Below, piece by piece: positions 41,115-52,929 of a DNA stretch of 64,000 bases; the first letter of the stretch is position 1; each line of letters begins with the position of its first letter. The position numbers were made by a program, and so were the translations under genes. The stretch comes from Triops longicaudatus (Eukaryota > Arthropoda > Branchiopoda > Notostraca > Triopsidae), in NCBI GenBank assembly GCA_022885665.1, contig JAGQDJ010000089.1:62001-126000 (forward strand), given 5' to 3'. A model generated the notes under the pieces. It was not told the origin of the DNA and did not search any database. It was given only the letters and a program-made list of their open reading frames with translations.

Positions 41115-42709
41115 AAAACAAAGCGTGCAAATCTGTTGGAAGTTCAAACTACCCCTAATCTTCCCTTAAAAGAAGGAACAATTCAGTACTGAAACAAAGA
41201 AGTTTCAATACATGGTAAACTTTGGACTTTTTAGGGAGGGCAATAAAGCCCATCCGAAATAGCGCTTAACAAAAAACGGACATTTCCATTGCTGACAACG
41301 GCTCAGTTAAGGGTTGCCAGCCCGCATAAAAAGTTGTCAAACATTGTACATATAGAATTCGAATTTCCGAACATGTTGCTGACAGTAATATAACTCACTT
41401 AGCTCAATAAAATTGTGCGATTCCAGGTTCCCGAAACATCCAATAACATTTTTTTCTCCCCTTTGATCTGATCAAGTCACACAGGCCTTATATTAGAACG
41501 GTTCCAATGGTTACTCCAGTTTGTTGTAGTCAAATTACAAGGCTTTTGCTTACTAAGACTTCCTACATCCTACAGCTTATTCAACATCTATGGTCAATTT
41601 TGTCTAGACGAGTGAGAATTGCACTACCCGAGTCTGAGTGCATGACGACTTGACGACTCCAGGGAGCATATGCCCTCGTAGGCTTTATTTTGGTTAATTG
41701 CACAGTAAATACTTGGTAATAAAGTCGTCCTCGCCTGTTGGTAGAGACTCCAGAACACTCCATGTTTTCTGCTCTCCTAGCTAGGATGCGACAAGGCTGC
41801 TTTTTATTGTTGTTTTTTCTTCTTTTTAAGTGATGGAGGTAAGGGGGGCGGGGGGCAAAAATGTCAGTCTGCATCATTTTGTAAAGGAACAGAATCCACA
41901 GATTTAAAAATCTTTCAAAAACCCACCTATAAAAAACTCCAGAAAATCAACTGGCATATGTGAATTATTTAATAATTATATTCAGTTCTGTTGATTTCAA
42001 CTCCTCAGCAAAAAATTTCTAACACTGAAGCCGGTAACAAAGTTGCGGTATTCGACTGAGAAAAGTGCATACACAACTGAGTCTTTTAAGTAATGTATAG
42101 AAATGGTAACAAGAAACATGAACGGAGACAAATTTTCAACCAGTATGGTAAGTAACTCCATAAGTTTAGTTTATTTCTCAACAATCAGAACGCGAAAGGA
42201 AAAATGTGAAAAAGACGAACCAATCTTTAGCGAAAAGTCTACATTTTTTCATGTAAAGACGGATTTCTAGCTTCTTGAACACTCTGAAGAACAGCTAAAA
42301 TGAAACGCAACAGCTTGATGCAGTTCGATGAAGAAAAATATCGACGTTCGAACACAGAACAAATTTTAACGAAATTTGAATATTCCCATAGACGTATTTC
42401 ACATGCAATATCCTAAACGCATTTTAGGGGAATCCAAAATTCAACTCAAGAATCGCACAACCATACGAATAATTTTTTTATTTTTCTTAGAATTATCTGA
42501 CTCTCTAAGTACCTTCATCATATGGAATATTGCTCACTTTTTGCTACGAAAGCAACTGTCTGGAACGTAACCCATTAAGATAGCCAAGCAGTGGTTAGAA
42601 GAAACAATTCGGAGATCTAAGGCTTTAAATCGAAAAGAAATGTAAGCCAGTGCTGGACTATAAATCCTATAGCCAATGTTCTAGGAAAAGAACAGATAGC
42701 ATAATGTAG

Positions 42710-43003
42710 CTAAGTTGATCTATCTTGGAACCTTTTTTTCCACGAGAAAGTTTTAAAGGTCGCCTCACGGCACCATGACGCGCCATAAGATGGACATTTG
42801 ATGAATAGCTCACCAGCTATCTTTTGACACTTGCCCAGGATCTTCGTCAATTCATCATGCTGAGACTTGATCTCCGCATCATCGACTTTACTAAGACAGA
42901 AAATCCCTCTGTATCCATCAAACACTCCCAAAATGGCAATCTTTCTCTCCACCAAAAACTTCTCATTTAGGAAGACAGAAAAACGAAAAGAAAACTCAGA
43001 ATC
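42710..43003 (-). CDS. Possible exon with a PP2C-like GVFDGYRG motif (unproven)
   Basis: On the minus strand a frame opens just after a strong acceptor (CTTTTTCAG, first exon base 43003) and stays open to a TAG at 42710. It encodes KIAILGVFDGYRGIF, close to the PP2C phosphatase metal-binding signature (hydrophobic-G-V-F-D-G-H-G) with Tyr in place of His, followed by a segment that reads as an amphipathic helix (EIKSQHDELTKILGKC). A donor-like GTGAGC at 42813-42808 would give an exon of 42814-43003. Against it: the first codons come from a pyrimidine tract, frames of this length occur by chance in such DNA, and I found no partner PP2C exon nearby. A decayed or chance match is possible. Confidence 0.22.
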   Translation of the reverse strand, partial: DSEFSFRFSVFLNEKFLVERKIAILGVFDGYRGIFCLSKVDDAEIKSQHDELTKILGKCQKIAGELFIKCPSYGASWCREATFKTFSWKKRFQDRST

Positions 43004-46000
43004 CTGAAAAAGCCCTAGTTAACAAGCTATGTTTCCGTTTCGACTAGCACGAGAAATCCGAGCCGCAAAAGATTTTAATTCGATGCCAGAGAGTCTCTGT
43101 AGTAAACTTTAAGTTTCTATTCCCATTTAAGATAAATCTCAGCTTTGTTACCATGCTCTTGTTCCAATTATTTTTCCTTGGCCAAATTTATAGACCATTT
43201 TAAAGCACACAGCATTTGAAGAATGTTCGGTTCAAGGGACATCATTGTTAATTCTTGAATTCATTTAGTCTGACGGAATATTTATCACTTAATATTTTGT
43301 TAGGTTTTAAGCATTAGTAGATCTAACCACCCCTGAAACACGATACACATGCGCTCATTTACGACATGCTGAATATAAGTAGTATTGGACAACTGAATAT
43401 TTTTCACTACAGTATCACATATTTTTTATCTGAAGGCGCGCCGTTTTAAAAAGATTTCCGGAGCGCAAGAAGTGAGGCAGTTCAAACGCTGAAATCGAAT
43501 CCGGAGCTATCTTTGCGTAAAAGATTTTTGCCATTAATTAACGGAAGTCGGGCTTCAATGCTTGCATAAACGTGTCAGTTTCCCAACCCAAAACGAGCCT
43601 TTTAAGTCATAACTACTTTTCTTTTTCTACCCAAATCCTTAAAAAAGATACCGAAAACGCGGCTTCCGGAACGGTTGAGAAAATATGGCTTGCATAAGGA
43701 CACGCGATTTTATGACACACACGATGTCAGCTAATTGGAGTGGTTTACGTGTATTGAACTCCAGTGCACTACGTTAACCATATGCGGCACGCCAATTTTG
43801 TCGCCTTTTTCAGCTCCCAGGAGGTGAATAAATCATTGAAAATCCTACAAAAAGAAAGACAAGCCAACGAGAGAAGAAAAAGTTCCGTGTTGCAGAAATA
43901 GTTTTCCGCTGCATTCTTGCGGTGCCAAGCAAACCAGACCGTTCGCAAGGACAAAACCGACAAATCCATCTGTCTCTTCCGACTGCGAATCGTTCATGGA
44001 TGTCCGTCGAATAAATAAGGAACTTGCCTCCAAAACGGATACTCTGCTTCATCATCATAAAAGCATCAGAGTCTTGGGAGTTGAAAATTGGGAGAGCAAG
44101 AAAAAAGGGCAGCACCCCCCAAAAACCACATAAACCTGTGAGAGGCGCTGCGTCACGATCCTAAGAGAGTGTGAGAGTCTTTAATAATGCAACTTTTTCG
44201 CTGCGGCTTTTGCCAGGTTCTCTGAATATTCAGAGAGTCCCCCCACCGTCTCAAACATCAAGCTCCCGGACCTTTTGACCCTGCTCTTTACACTTAAGGC
44301 TTAGGCGGAAGATTCACAGCAAAAAGAAAAGCCGCAACCGCAACATTGTGCTTTCAAAGTCACAACATGTACACAAAACGACCTTCAGGCAGTTGAGAAA
44401 TTAACAAGGTGCTTTCTATGCCTTACTGATTAAATCTACATGGCCTAATGGCACATTGCGATAGGAGATCCAACGGAAAGGCTCGACGCACACTTAGCTC
44501 ACCGATCTTGCTTGCGAGACTTCAATACGTGGAGTAGTTTGTACAAGCTATACGAAATTGTTCGCCCGCAACACGAGTAACGAACTTAACCATCTACTTT
44601 CAGCTTGGCGGAGTTATAATGACTACTTGGAAGTAAAGGAATACTCGCACCTAACGTTCGTTGTTTCTGATGCCCAGTGAACAATAACTATCGTGCGTAC
44701 TGAACTTCTACAGTAGATCTTCGACTTTCTTACAATTGTAGAAACTCACTACTAGACTAACCACTTCGACAAAAACTTTTTCCTCGTTAATGTTGATCCT
44801 GAAGCACTTACGAATAATATGAGCTAATGTAAATCACAAAGGCCTCGCTAAGATATTATTTGATAAGTTACAGATAACATTCTTCATTTCTTTTATTTAT
44901 TTATTTTTTTATTATTTTTTTGCACTTTCAAACTAATTTTGTTTGCCTAGCAGATTCCGGGAATTTGTTTCCATATCTTGGTTAAGAGCTTTGAAATACG
45001 TTTCAACAAACCAGTTTGTTTATGAGACAAAGAAAAGTGCAACCTCAAGTTCAAGGCTTCGTTTTTACGATTTCAAGACAGACAGAACGCCTTTCATAAC
45101 ATTTGCAATCTTAACAACTGACTTCCACATTGACTTTTCATCACTGTAATTACAAAACTTGTCACATAAGAACAAACATTGCGTTTTTCCCCTTTTTTTC
45201 GGGGTGGAAGATTATAAAATGGTTATATTTCAGGTAAATTATAGACGGGCCTAAAGCACTTTAACCTTCTAGCGGTACGAAATACGATCCTAACGACGTT
45301 ATGAAACTATAGATTTGTTCCCTGACATCAGTGGTGTTATCATATTTTTTAAGAGTAGTTGGCATTCCGTATGCAACTCACGAAGGCAATTCGCGCGAGT
45401 TTTTGCAACTTAACCTGTGACGGGCTCCGAGCTGCTTTAGTGGTGTTTTAACCTTTTTCCACTAACTTATTTGAGTCTCCAGCACACTTTTCAACATTGC
45501 AGGAAGTTTACTACCTCAGTTATCTATTTTTTACTACTACTATTACTACTAATCATATTTACTCTCCTCTTTTGCTTATTTTTACCATGTTCAGCTAGGG
45601 AAGCTATGCAAATAACGTTTTGCACTATGGCGATAATAAAGGCGTCTTACGAGCCTTCCCTGTCAGCAGAACGTTACGACAATCTTAATGACCCATAACC
45701 GACCCTACTGACTTTAACAGTTACTACGATAGTTCCAAGTCTGCTTATATTTATGAACAAAGGGAAGAAATTATGACTTGCACTTACACACCTGTCGTTC
45801 AAATATACCAGACAATGTCGAATGTAAAAACTGGCGAAAAATTCTCTAAATTATGTATATTTCCGAAAACTTGGGGCTAAAATATAGTGCATGCATCAAA
45901 AGCTACGTTGGAATCTGCCGTCAGTCCTTGACGATGTCACTAACCTGGAAGAAACTAGCAAAACCGACACGGGCAAAAGTAGATTTCAGTTAATGGAAAA

Positions 46001-49000
46001 TAAACAGTATCTACCCTTAAGCATATGTTCGAATCGAATTATGTATAAATACAAGTCTGATAGGGTTTTAGTTTCCGAGATTTACAGAAAATTTAAAGGA
46101 ATTTACAAAATCAACTAAATCTGTTTTAGTATAACATCATTGTAAAAATTACTCGGCTTACTCGGCATTTATCACTAGGAAATAAAATTTATCACTGTAG
46201 GAAGATGTGGTACAAACACAAATAGCAATGTGTTATTTTTCTCTTAGAGCAGTGTTTTTCAACTCACTGTTTTGCCACTACAGAAACACATGTTTTCTCC
46301 AACTTTTAGATTGCGTACATATCGAATTATAATCTGAAATTATGTTTATTGCAATAAAAGATGCATTCAGTCGAGATATTGTGAAAATGCCTTGAAAAAA
46401 ATAATTAAAAAATAGGAGGGAATGATAACCAAAAGATGCCCTTTTGTCCAGTTTGTCCCAGTGATAGGGCAGATTGGACATACGCTAGGAGGAAGCCATA
46501 CAATGAAGCCATACATTTCAATTGTTAATGTATAATTTTAAGGATTATTTTATTAATTTATAATATGATAACTATTATGAGAATAATTGTTATTTCAATT
46601 TATTACATTAACGCATATACTAGCAAATTAATTTTTATTATAAGTTTGACACCCATGCAACTTTATTTTTTATACATTGCTATAGCACAATCTAGCAGTG
46701 TTGGTAGGCACAGCCAGCCGAGAAATATATCAGCCGAGTAATGTATCAAGTAACGCGTAAAGTACGACCTATTCTACACTTTCATCCTATTATGCATTTT
46801 TTATTTTTTTCTTGGGCAAACTGCAACGCCAGGTCACGGATATCCACGCAACTGCCGCATATTTGGTCGCCAGCTGCGTTTGCTGTGCATTTGGTTGGGA
46901 GGTCGGGGGAATTACCAGCTCACCTTTCATCTTTGGCAACGACATATGTGACAAAGCCACCAAGCTGTTCTCATATCATCACGCCGAAACCTTAACCCCC
47001 TTACAAAAAAGTCTCATTTTTCCTATTCTCCTTCTACCTTACAGAATCTTTCTATTTTTTTTCTTTTGCAACGTCAAACAACATGACAAACCAAGACATG
47101 TCATGTCGTACGCACGGCAAGTGCAACGGGATATTGTGTAATCAAATCTCATTAATATTATTCAAATGAGCTCATATCAACCTTACTAAGACGTTCTTTC
47201 ATTTCTCTTCAAAACTTCTTGTTTTCCGTTCCCGCTACTATAGCAAAAAGTGTTGGCCAACAGCTCTCCATACAAATGAAATATGAGTATTCTTCTTCAA
47301 TGAAGAACTGAGGCCTCGGCAACAATCAATGAATTCCGAGAACGGTTTATAGCCCCATATAGCATCAGTAGTCCACAGCTCCTTTGTCATGCACGATGAA
47401 TCTGCAAACTCGGCAAGGTTTTCAACCCACAAATCGCGACTAATTACCCCTTTTCAACAACTGTGCGCCCAGAAATCTTCCTATCAATCTTTTACACATC
47501 AAGAAAAGGAATTCCGACTCACGGTTCCCAAGAAACCCCCAACCTCAGTGTTTGTACCCTCACTTTTTAAGAATCAATTTAGTTTTCCCGGAAGAAAAAA
47601 AAAACGCGCGGCATGTGAAGGACATGTCCAATTAAGGACTAACAGGCCCAAAAGGGGGAGGAGGGTGGACCGTAGTTTTATTTATTTACATATTTCGGTC
47701 CAGGTTGCGTGTGACATATCGCGGCTTCTCTAACGTGTAATAAAACCACTGGATAGTCCGAAACTGGCTTACTCCTTTTTCTGCCCTCAAACCTAGACTC
47801 CGACCTAAGCGGACAAAACTTGATGGGGACCTCCGGAGAAAAACTTGACTATTATTCCGAACCTTGGTGTTCCCTTTGTTGCACGCGATCCAAACCCTAA
47901 AGGCCTATTAAATCTCCTTTTCCTAACAAAAGGTCCAAAGTGGAACTCTTGCTGTGGGGGTTGTCATAAACGAAATTCTCTTAAGTAAATAGGAAAGCTG
48001 GAAATAAAAACATGAAACACACAAAAACCGACAATTTCTTAATGAACACTGCCTTGAGACCTCCCAATAGGACCCAGAAGTATTATACTTTTTGGAAAAC
48101 GTCCTCTTTTCGCAGGTGATGTCTTATATATTTTCATGCTTCGTAGCATAACAAGTTACAGAAAAAGTTTCTTTTTTTGCCGAGCTGGAGCAGTTATAAA
48201 ACATGGCTAATAAGGGTCTGAGGGGGCGTTCCCAGTTTTTCGGAGGGCGAAAAGAAAGAACGCACAAAAAATGTTTATAAGATATAGTCAAGAGCATGTG
48301 TGTGGCACTCGGGGTTCCTTGTGATACTGCCGGGACAAGGGAAAAGATACAGCTTTGGAGAAAATAAAAAATTAGACAGCCCGGAATGGCCCATTGACAC
48401 GCCCACCTCCTTTATTGGCCTCACAATGTAATCAGCCTTGTCAATTATATTCACCCGCGCAAATGCACTCACAAAACAAGCAGTTTTCCCAAGTGGGGCC
48501 CCCTTATTTGCATATCTCGCCGACAAACGCTTTTTATCACACAAAAAATTTGCCACTTGCATCTTGCGCTCGAAAAGGTTTCAAACTCTGCGGGTTGATA
48601 TTTACATTCCCCAGCAACCTTAAACAGTTATTACCAAGATGAACAAAATACCAACAAGGCACAAAGTTAAATACACAAAACCTATATTACGTAATTGTGT
48701 CGTTCGGCTTTCGTAAAACAAGAAAGGAAAGCAACAGCTGTCAAGAGCTGTGCATGATCAACGCTCATTTCCAGATGGCTTTCGTCCCTGGAGTTGAGAG
48801 GCTCCCGTAATTCAGTCTTATTGTTGTTAAAAGCTTAGGAATCCGAAACTTGAGCATCGTTGGATTATTCATTATTTTAAGTAGCTGGAACAGCGCAGTA
48901 TCAAATTTCACTCGACTGCGACGTCTGGAGGAATTAGGATTTTATCGAACATCTCGTAGAGAGCATTGACAACCGTATAGTGGAGCGTGTTGTTAACGTT

Positions 49001-52000
49001 GCGGGACCTTCCGAAAAGGGATACCTTTAGAGGCCCGAGGGGGAATTAGGAGCAACGTAGACGCGAGACAAGGGCCATTTTGCTAAATTGAAGCTGGTCA
49101 TAAAAGTAAAGGGAGTATGCACCGTTTACCTGCCGAGCTACTACTATTACTATATTACTAAGGAGCATTTGGAGTACTTTCCAGGAAAAGCTTTGGGCCA
49201 TCGCAAAGACCCGTGTTATAAACCGTACATAAGTGTACACAAGACTTCTTTTTAGGGACACACCGAATTGGCAGGTTGGACGGCACATCGCTTTTCTGTC
49301 CAGATTTTACCGATAGATAAAAAGTGGGTTTCTACTTTCGGGAAGACTATGCAGGCTTTTAATGGAGCTTAGCATAGCTTGACTAACACCTGCATTTTCC
49401 TTCTCTAAAGAGAGAAAGGTGCCCTAATAGTCTTTCAGACAAGTACAGATGAATAAACGAAAATTATAATGCGCAATGTCTGACCCTTGTAGTTTGGGTT
49501 TCGGACGAATAAATTATCCAAGACGCGACATGCGCCTTAAGATTAAATTCTACCTAGTAAGAAGCCCTGCATGCCATCTCTTGGATAGTTCTGTTGTGAC
49601 AAGCGATGTCACCTAGCGGAGAAGATTTTGACAATTCCTACAAGCGGTCTTATACTCTACAAATAGGTCGCGCGCGAAGCATATTGCCCAGAATTGGCGC
49701 GAAAATAATACCAGACAATGAATGCTTCTTGACCAATGCTTGATGATGTTGCTATACCTTCCACACGACTACGCTTAATGCTTTTGTTGTATTCTGATAT
49801 ACAGAAATGTAATTTTTTGTAACAAAAAAGTTAAAAAAGGAAAGAAAATTATGTGGGCTAAATATCTTCACTAAGAAATGTTCAACAACTAGGGCAAGTA
49901 AGTCACAATGGGACAGTAATTACGAATGAATTCGGACGGTCATGATCAACATTAGCAAGTCACTGTGTAATATATTTCACGTACCTTTATTTCTGTGGAG
50001 TTGAAGTCACGAGCGGAGTCCATAAAAACGTGAAACACAAACTGTTGTATAGTCTCGTCTTTTCTTATCAGTGAGGCAGTGTGGAAAAGGAAATAGTATT
50101 CTACGAGCATGACCCTGCTGAGTCAATCAACAAGTCCAGCTATGAGTAAAACACCGGCAATTATATGCTCCTGTGATCCACAGAAAGACTTAGCCATTGC
50201 ATACCGTAAGCAATTTCTCTTGCGTCACGCTTCGTGAGTTCTTCGATCGTTTATCATGCAAGTTAAAGGTATCACAAACAACTAAAATAAAGCAATTCAT
50301 GGAAAATTAACACTTAACTTTCAGGAAAATTCTCGACACTTTTCACCCGCACTAGCAAACGGAATAGATTCTCCACTGAGGAAGGGTGACGCTCGTGTGT
50401 CCGCCGTATGCGAAAGGCGTGGCTAGGGATTACCCTTTGTTTATATGTTAAACGGCTGATGATATCATTTTCTTTGGTTTTAGAACAGCGCGGGCCTTAC
50501 ATTTATGAACGGAAAATAAAAATCAAATCAGTGGACAAGTGATTGGAGAAATGAGGTAAGTAATAAGTGAGGAGAACAAAAGCGTCGAGAAGAAATAAAT
50601 TTAAGAAAGAAGAGAGCTGTATCACCAATTTAAGGCAAGTGACTACCCAGCCTTCACATGCGTATTTTACGAATACAGCCGTACTATTACTGAAATCTAG
50701 AGAAGCGTCTTGCCGTTGAAAAGTTCAACAATGTCCTTCACTGAAAAGAAGTCGTAATGCATCAGCTGCAGAAGTGCACCCCCTAATTTCTCCCCAAGTG
50801 CGTTTATCAATATTAACTGCAGTTCATACTAATATTTAAACATTCGTCTCAAGAATGTAGCTTCGAAGAACCTAACAGTGACGGAATGCCAACAGAAGAC
50901 CGAAAAAATCGATCTCGCTCGCAGTAATACAGCAAGAGAATGCGAAGAGCGCCACCTCCAGCGAGTACAGTAGCGTTTATGCTGTTTTTCAAAATCTCTT
51001 TACTTACAATCGAGCGAAAAATACGTAAGTGGTCGCATTATTATTTATTTATTACACGTGTTAAGAGAAATTTTTCTTCGTCGTTTCTGGACTAAAGAAA
51101 ACTAATTAAAAAAAAAAATATGGGCTTTTCTGCACCATCAATTATTTTCATGCTTTTAAATAAGATGTGACGAAACACCTCCCTTGTGTAAGTCTAGTGA
51201 ATAATTAAGTGGAGATACTAAACAATCCTTTACTGTTTTCAAAGTCAAATTTACTTAACGACATGTTAATTTCGCTTGGTTGCGAAGCGATATTACCGGC
51301 AGTAGAGTGATGGCATGTAGAGAGAAACTTCGAGACTGCAAGATCTGTCTCGGATTTTTATTTTACTTTTATTTATTTCTTAGCTGAGCCCGTCTCGAAG
51401 CTGAAATACTGTTTATAACTTCACCGAGATTAAAAGTATAGGACAGCTAATTCATAATAATTGCCATTGAATCAAAATAAACAATAGTAAAATAGCAAGA
51501 AATTCGTTGGCTTATTTCCGTTTTGGTTTGTGTCTTGACTAAATGACGAAACAAACTAAATATAATTCAAGGACTGAAAATCCGTTGGAGCTCCGTTTTT
51601 GCCAATAAACGCCATGTATTTTTACTTGTGATTCTGCGGTGCGAGAAGGAGTAATGGTGCGTAAAAATTTCTTTGCTAGCATTTGGGGAAGTCCGATGAT
51701 TTTACACCTCCGTTGCCAAGAGTGTGGGAGGATTACTGTAGTATAAAATTAGATTTTGTGAAATACGAGCAATAGTTAAGTACAATAACCGAGAACAAAC
51801 ACTTCAAACCTTGAGACTCAATCGAACTTTATCGAGAAAAATGGTTTTCAGTGGTAAATGGCACACTAATTGCGTGATTCATTATCGTAAACTTGCTCGT
51901 AAGTTAAAATGAAAACTTGTGGTTCTTGAAGTGAGTGTTGTTCTTCTTACACTTGTAAATCCCCTGACGCGAGTTACTTACAGTATTGAACGTAGTCTGT

Positions 52001-52378
52001 ACACTCAGGTCGTCCGTTTTTCCCAAATAGTCCCAGAAGCTACACATTAAAAAAGAGAAAGTGTCATTCGAATAGCTTCAAGCTTGTAGGTGTTTAGAGA
52101 GCAATACAACGCATTTTAGTGAAAGTTTCACGGTATCACTCTAACTAAGAAAACGAGAATACAAATTAAGGAAAAGTTTCATGGAAACAGTAGGAACATT
52201 CAACAAACTGTTGTCATCTGTGTGTTTATTTATTTTCCTTAATCTAATCGTTTTACACTCTTAAAAGGAAAAGTTCTGGTTTTAAACTTTGACCTCTCAC
52301 AGCTTCGACACTTTTCACCGTTGCCGCCGAATTGAACTATCAGCACATGCGGCTTATCGACAATCCAGTGAATCAGCG
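43004..52378. other. Non-coding, AT-rich DNA; no gene recognised
   Basis: I recognise no domain on either strand. A small trinucleotide tract (ACT units, interrupted) lies at about 45533-45551. The 153-codon plus frame at 52332-52793 overlaps the right end and is listed separately. Confidence 0.55.
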
Positions 52379-52793
52379 TTTATTTACTCTCCTAGTTTCA
52401 AGTTCAGGATTATTGACAGTTTCTTGTACAGAAAAAAGGACAAATATGTATCCCTACTTAAGTAATACTCAGTCCGAATATGAAGTGCACCGTAAGCACG
52501 TCATCCATAATAGTACAAAGATTCCGCAACATCAGTTACCAATGAAATTCGCCAACAACTCGTCCTTTCATAATAGAGTAGAAAAAAATCGAAGGAATGT
52601 AAAAAGGAACACCTTACAAACAGTTCATCCTATTGAAAAAGCAGCCCCTCCATTCCCCAGGTCTAAACAATATATAGAGCCGAAGTTTACTTCACACTTC
52701 AGAAACACGCTCCGGAGTATCACAGTATTTAATGCACTGTCGAGTCAACATGCCCCAACTTGCAGCCATATATCTCATGTTACGCCACTGTAG
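52332..52793 (+). other. Unrecognised 153-codon open frame, probably fortuitous
   Basis: This is the longest frame outside the recognised genes. It begins at a TTG; the first ATG is five codons in (52347). After that comes a mildly hydrophobic stretch (LFTLLVSSSGLLTVSC) that could act as a signal peptide, and several dibasic sites (EKR, NRR, VKR) as in a secreted precursor. It matches no family I know. At this base composition a rough estimate gives a fair chance of one such frame per 64 kb. It also lies where the antisense GRXCR1 3' untranslated region should be. I lean towards non-coding. Confidence 0.15.
52379..52384 (-). terminator. Candidate polyadenylation signal for GRXCR1
   Basis: AATAAA on the minus strand, about 546 nt past the GRXCR1 stop. 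A second overlapping pair lies at 52225-52234. I cannot tell which, if either, is used. Confidence 0.2.
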
Positions 52794-52929
52794 GCAAATC
52801 ACCTTCCAGGTGTCAAAGCTGTCATCCAGAAACAATCAAGCCTTTTTATGTTGCGTCCTTCAGCTGAAAAATGGAGTTTTGTTACCACTCGCCTCCTCGC
52901 CCCCCACCCACGAAATGCTGGCTCACAGT

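Larger units (their letters stand above)
36147..42709. other. Non-coding DNA with simple repeats; no gene recognised
   Basis: No supported coding sequence. It contains a 15-nt C run at 36833-36847, the AAATTAAA-type tract at about 37268-37316 and a perfect 14-bp palindrome at 41101-41114. Frames of up to 126 codons occur (36306-36686 plus) without recognisable domains. Confidence 0.55.

Noticed and set aside
41617..41625. AATTGCACT, the miR-92 family seed, with a nearby AGTGCA complement
   Set aside because: Only nine bases match, the 3' part differs, and the stem is six base pairs, far short of a precursor.
43810..44115. Minus frames considered as an upstream partner exon for the PP2C-like segment
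   Set aside because: Neither frame shows a PP2C motif or a convincing donor/acceptor pair in phase with 43003.
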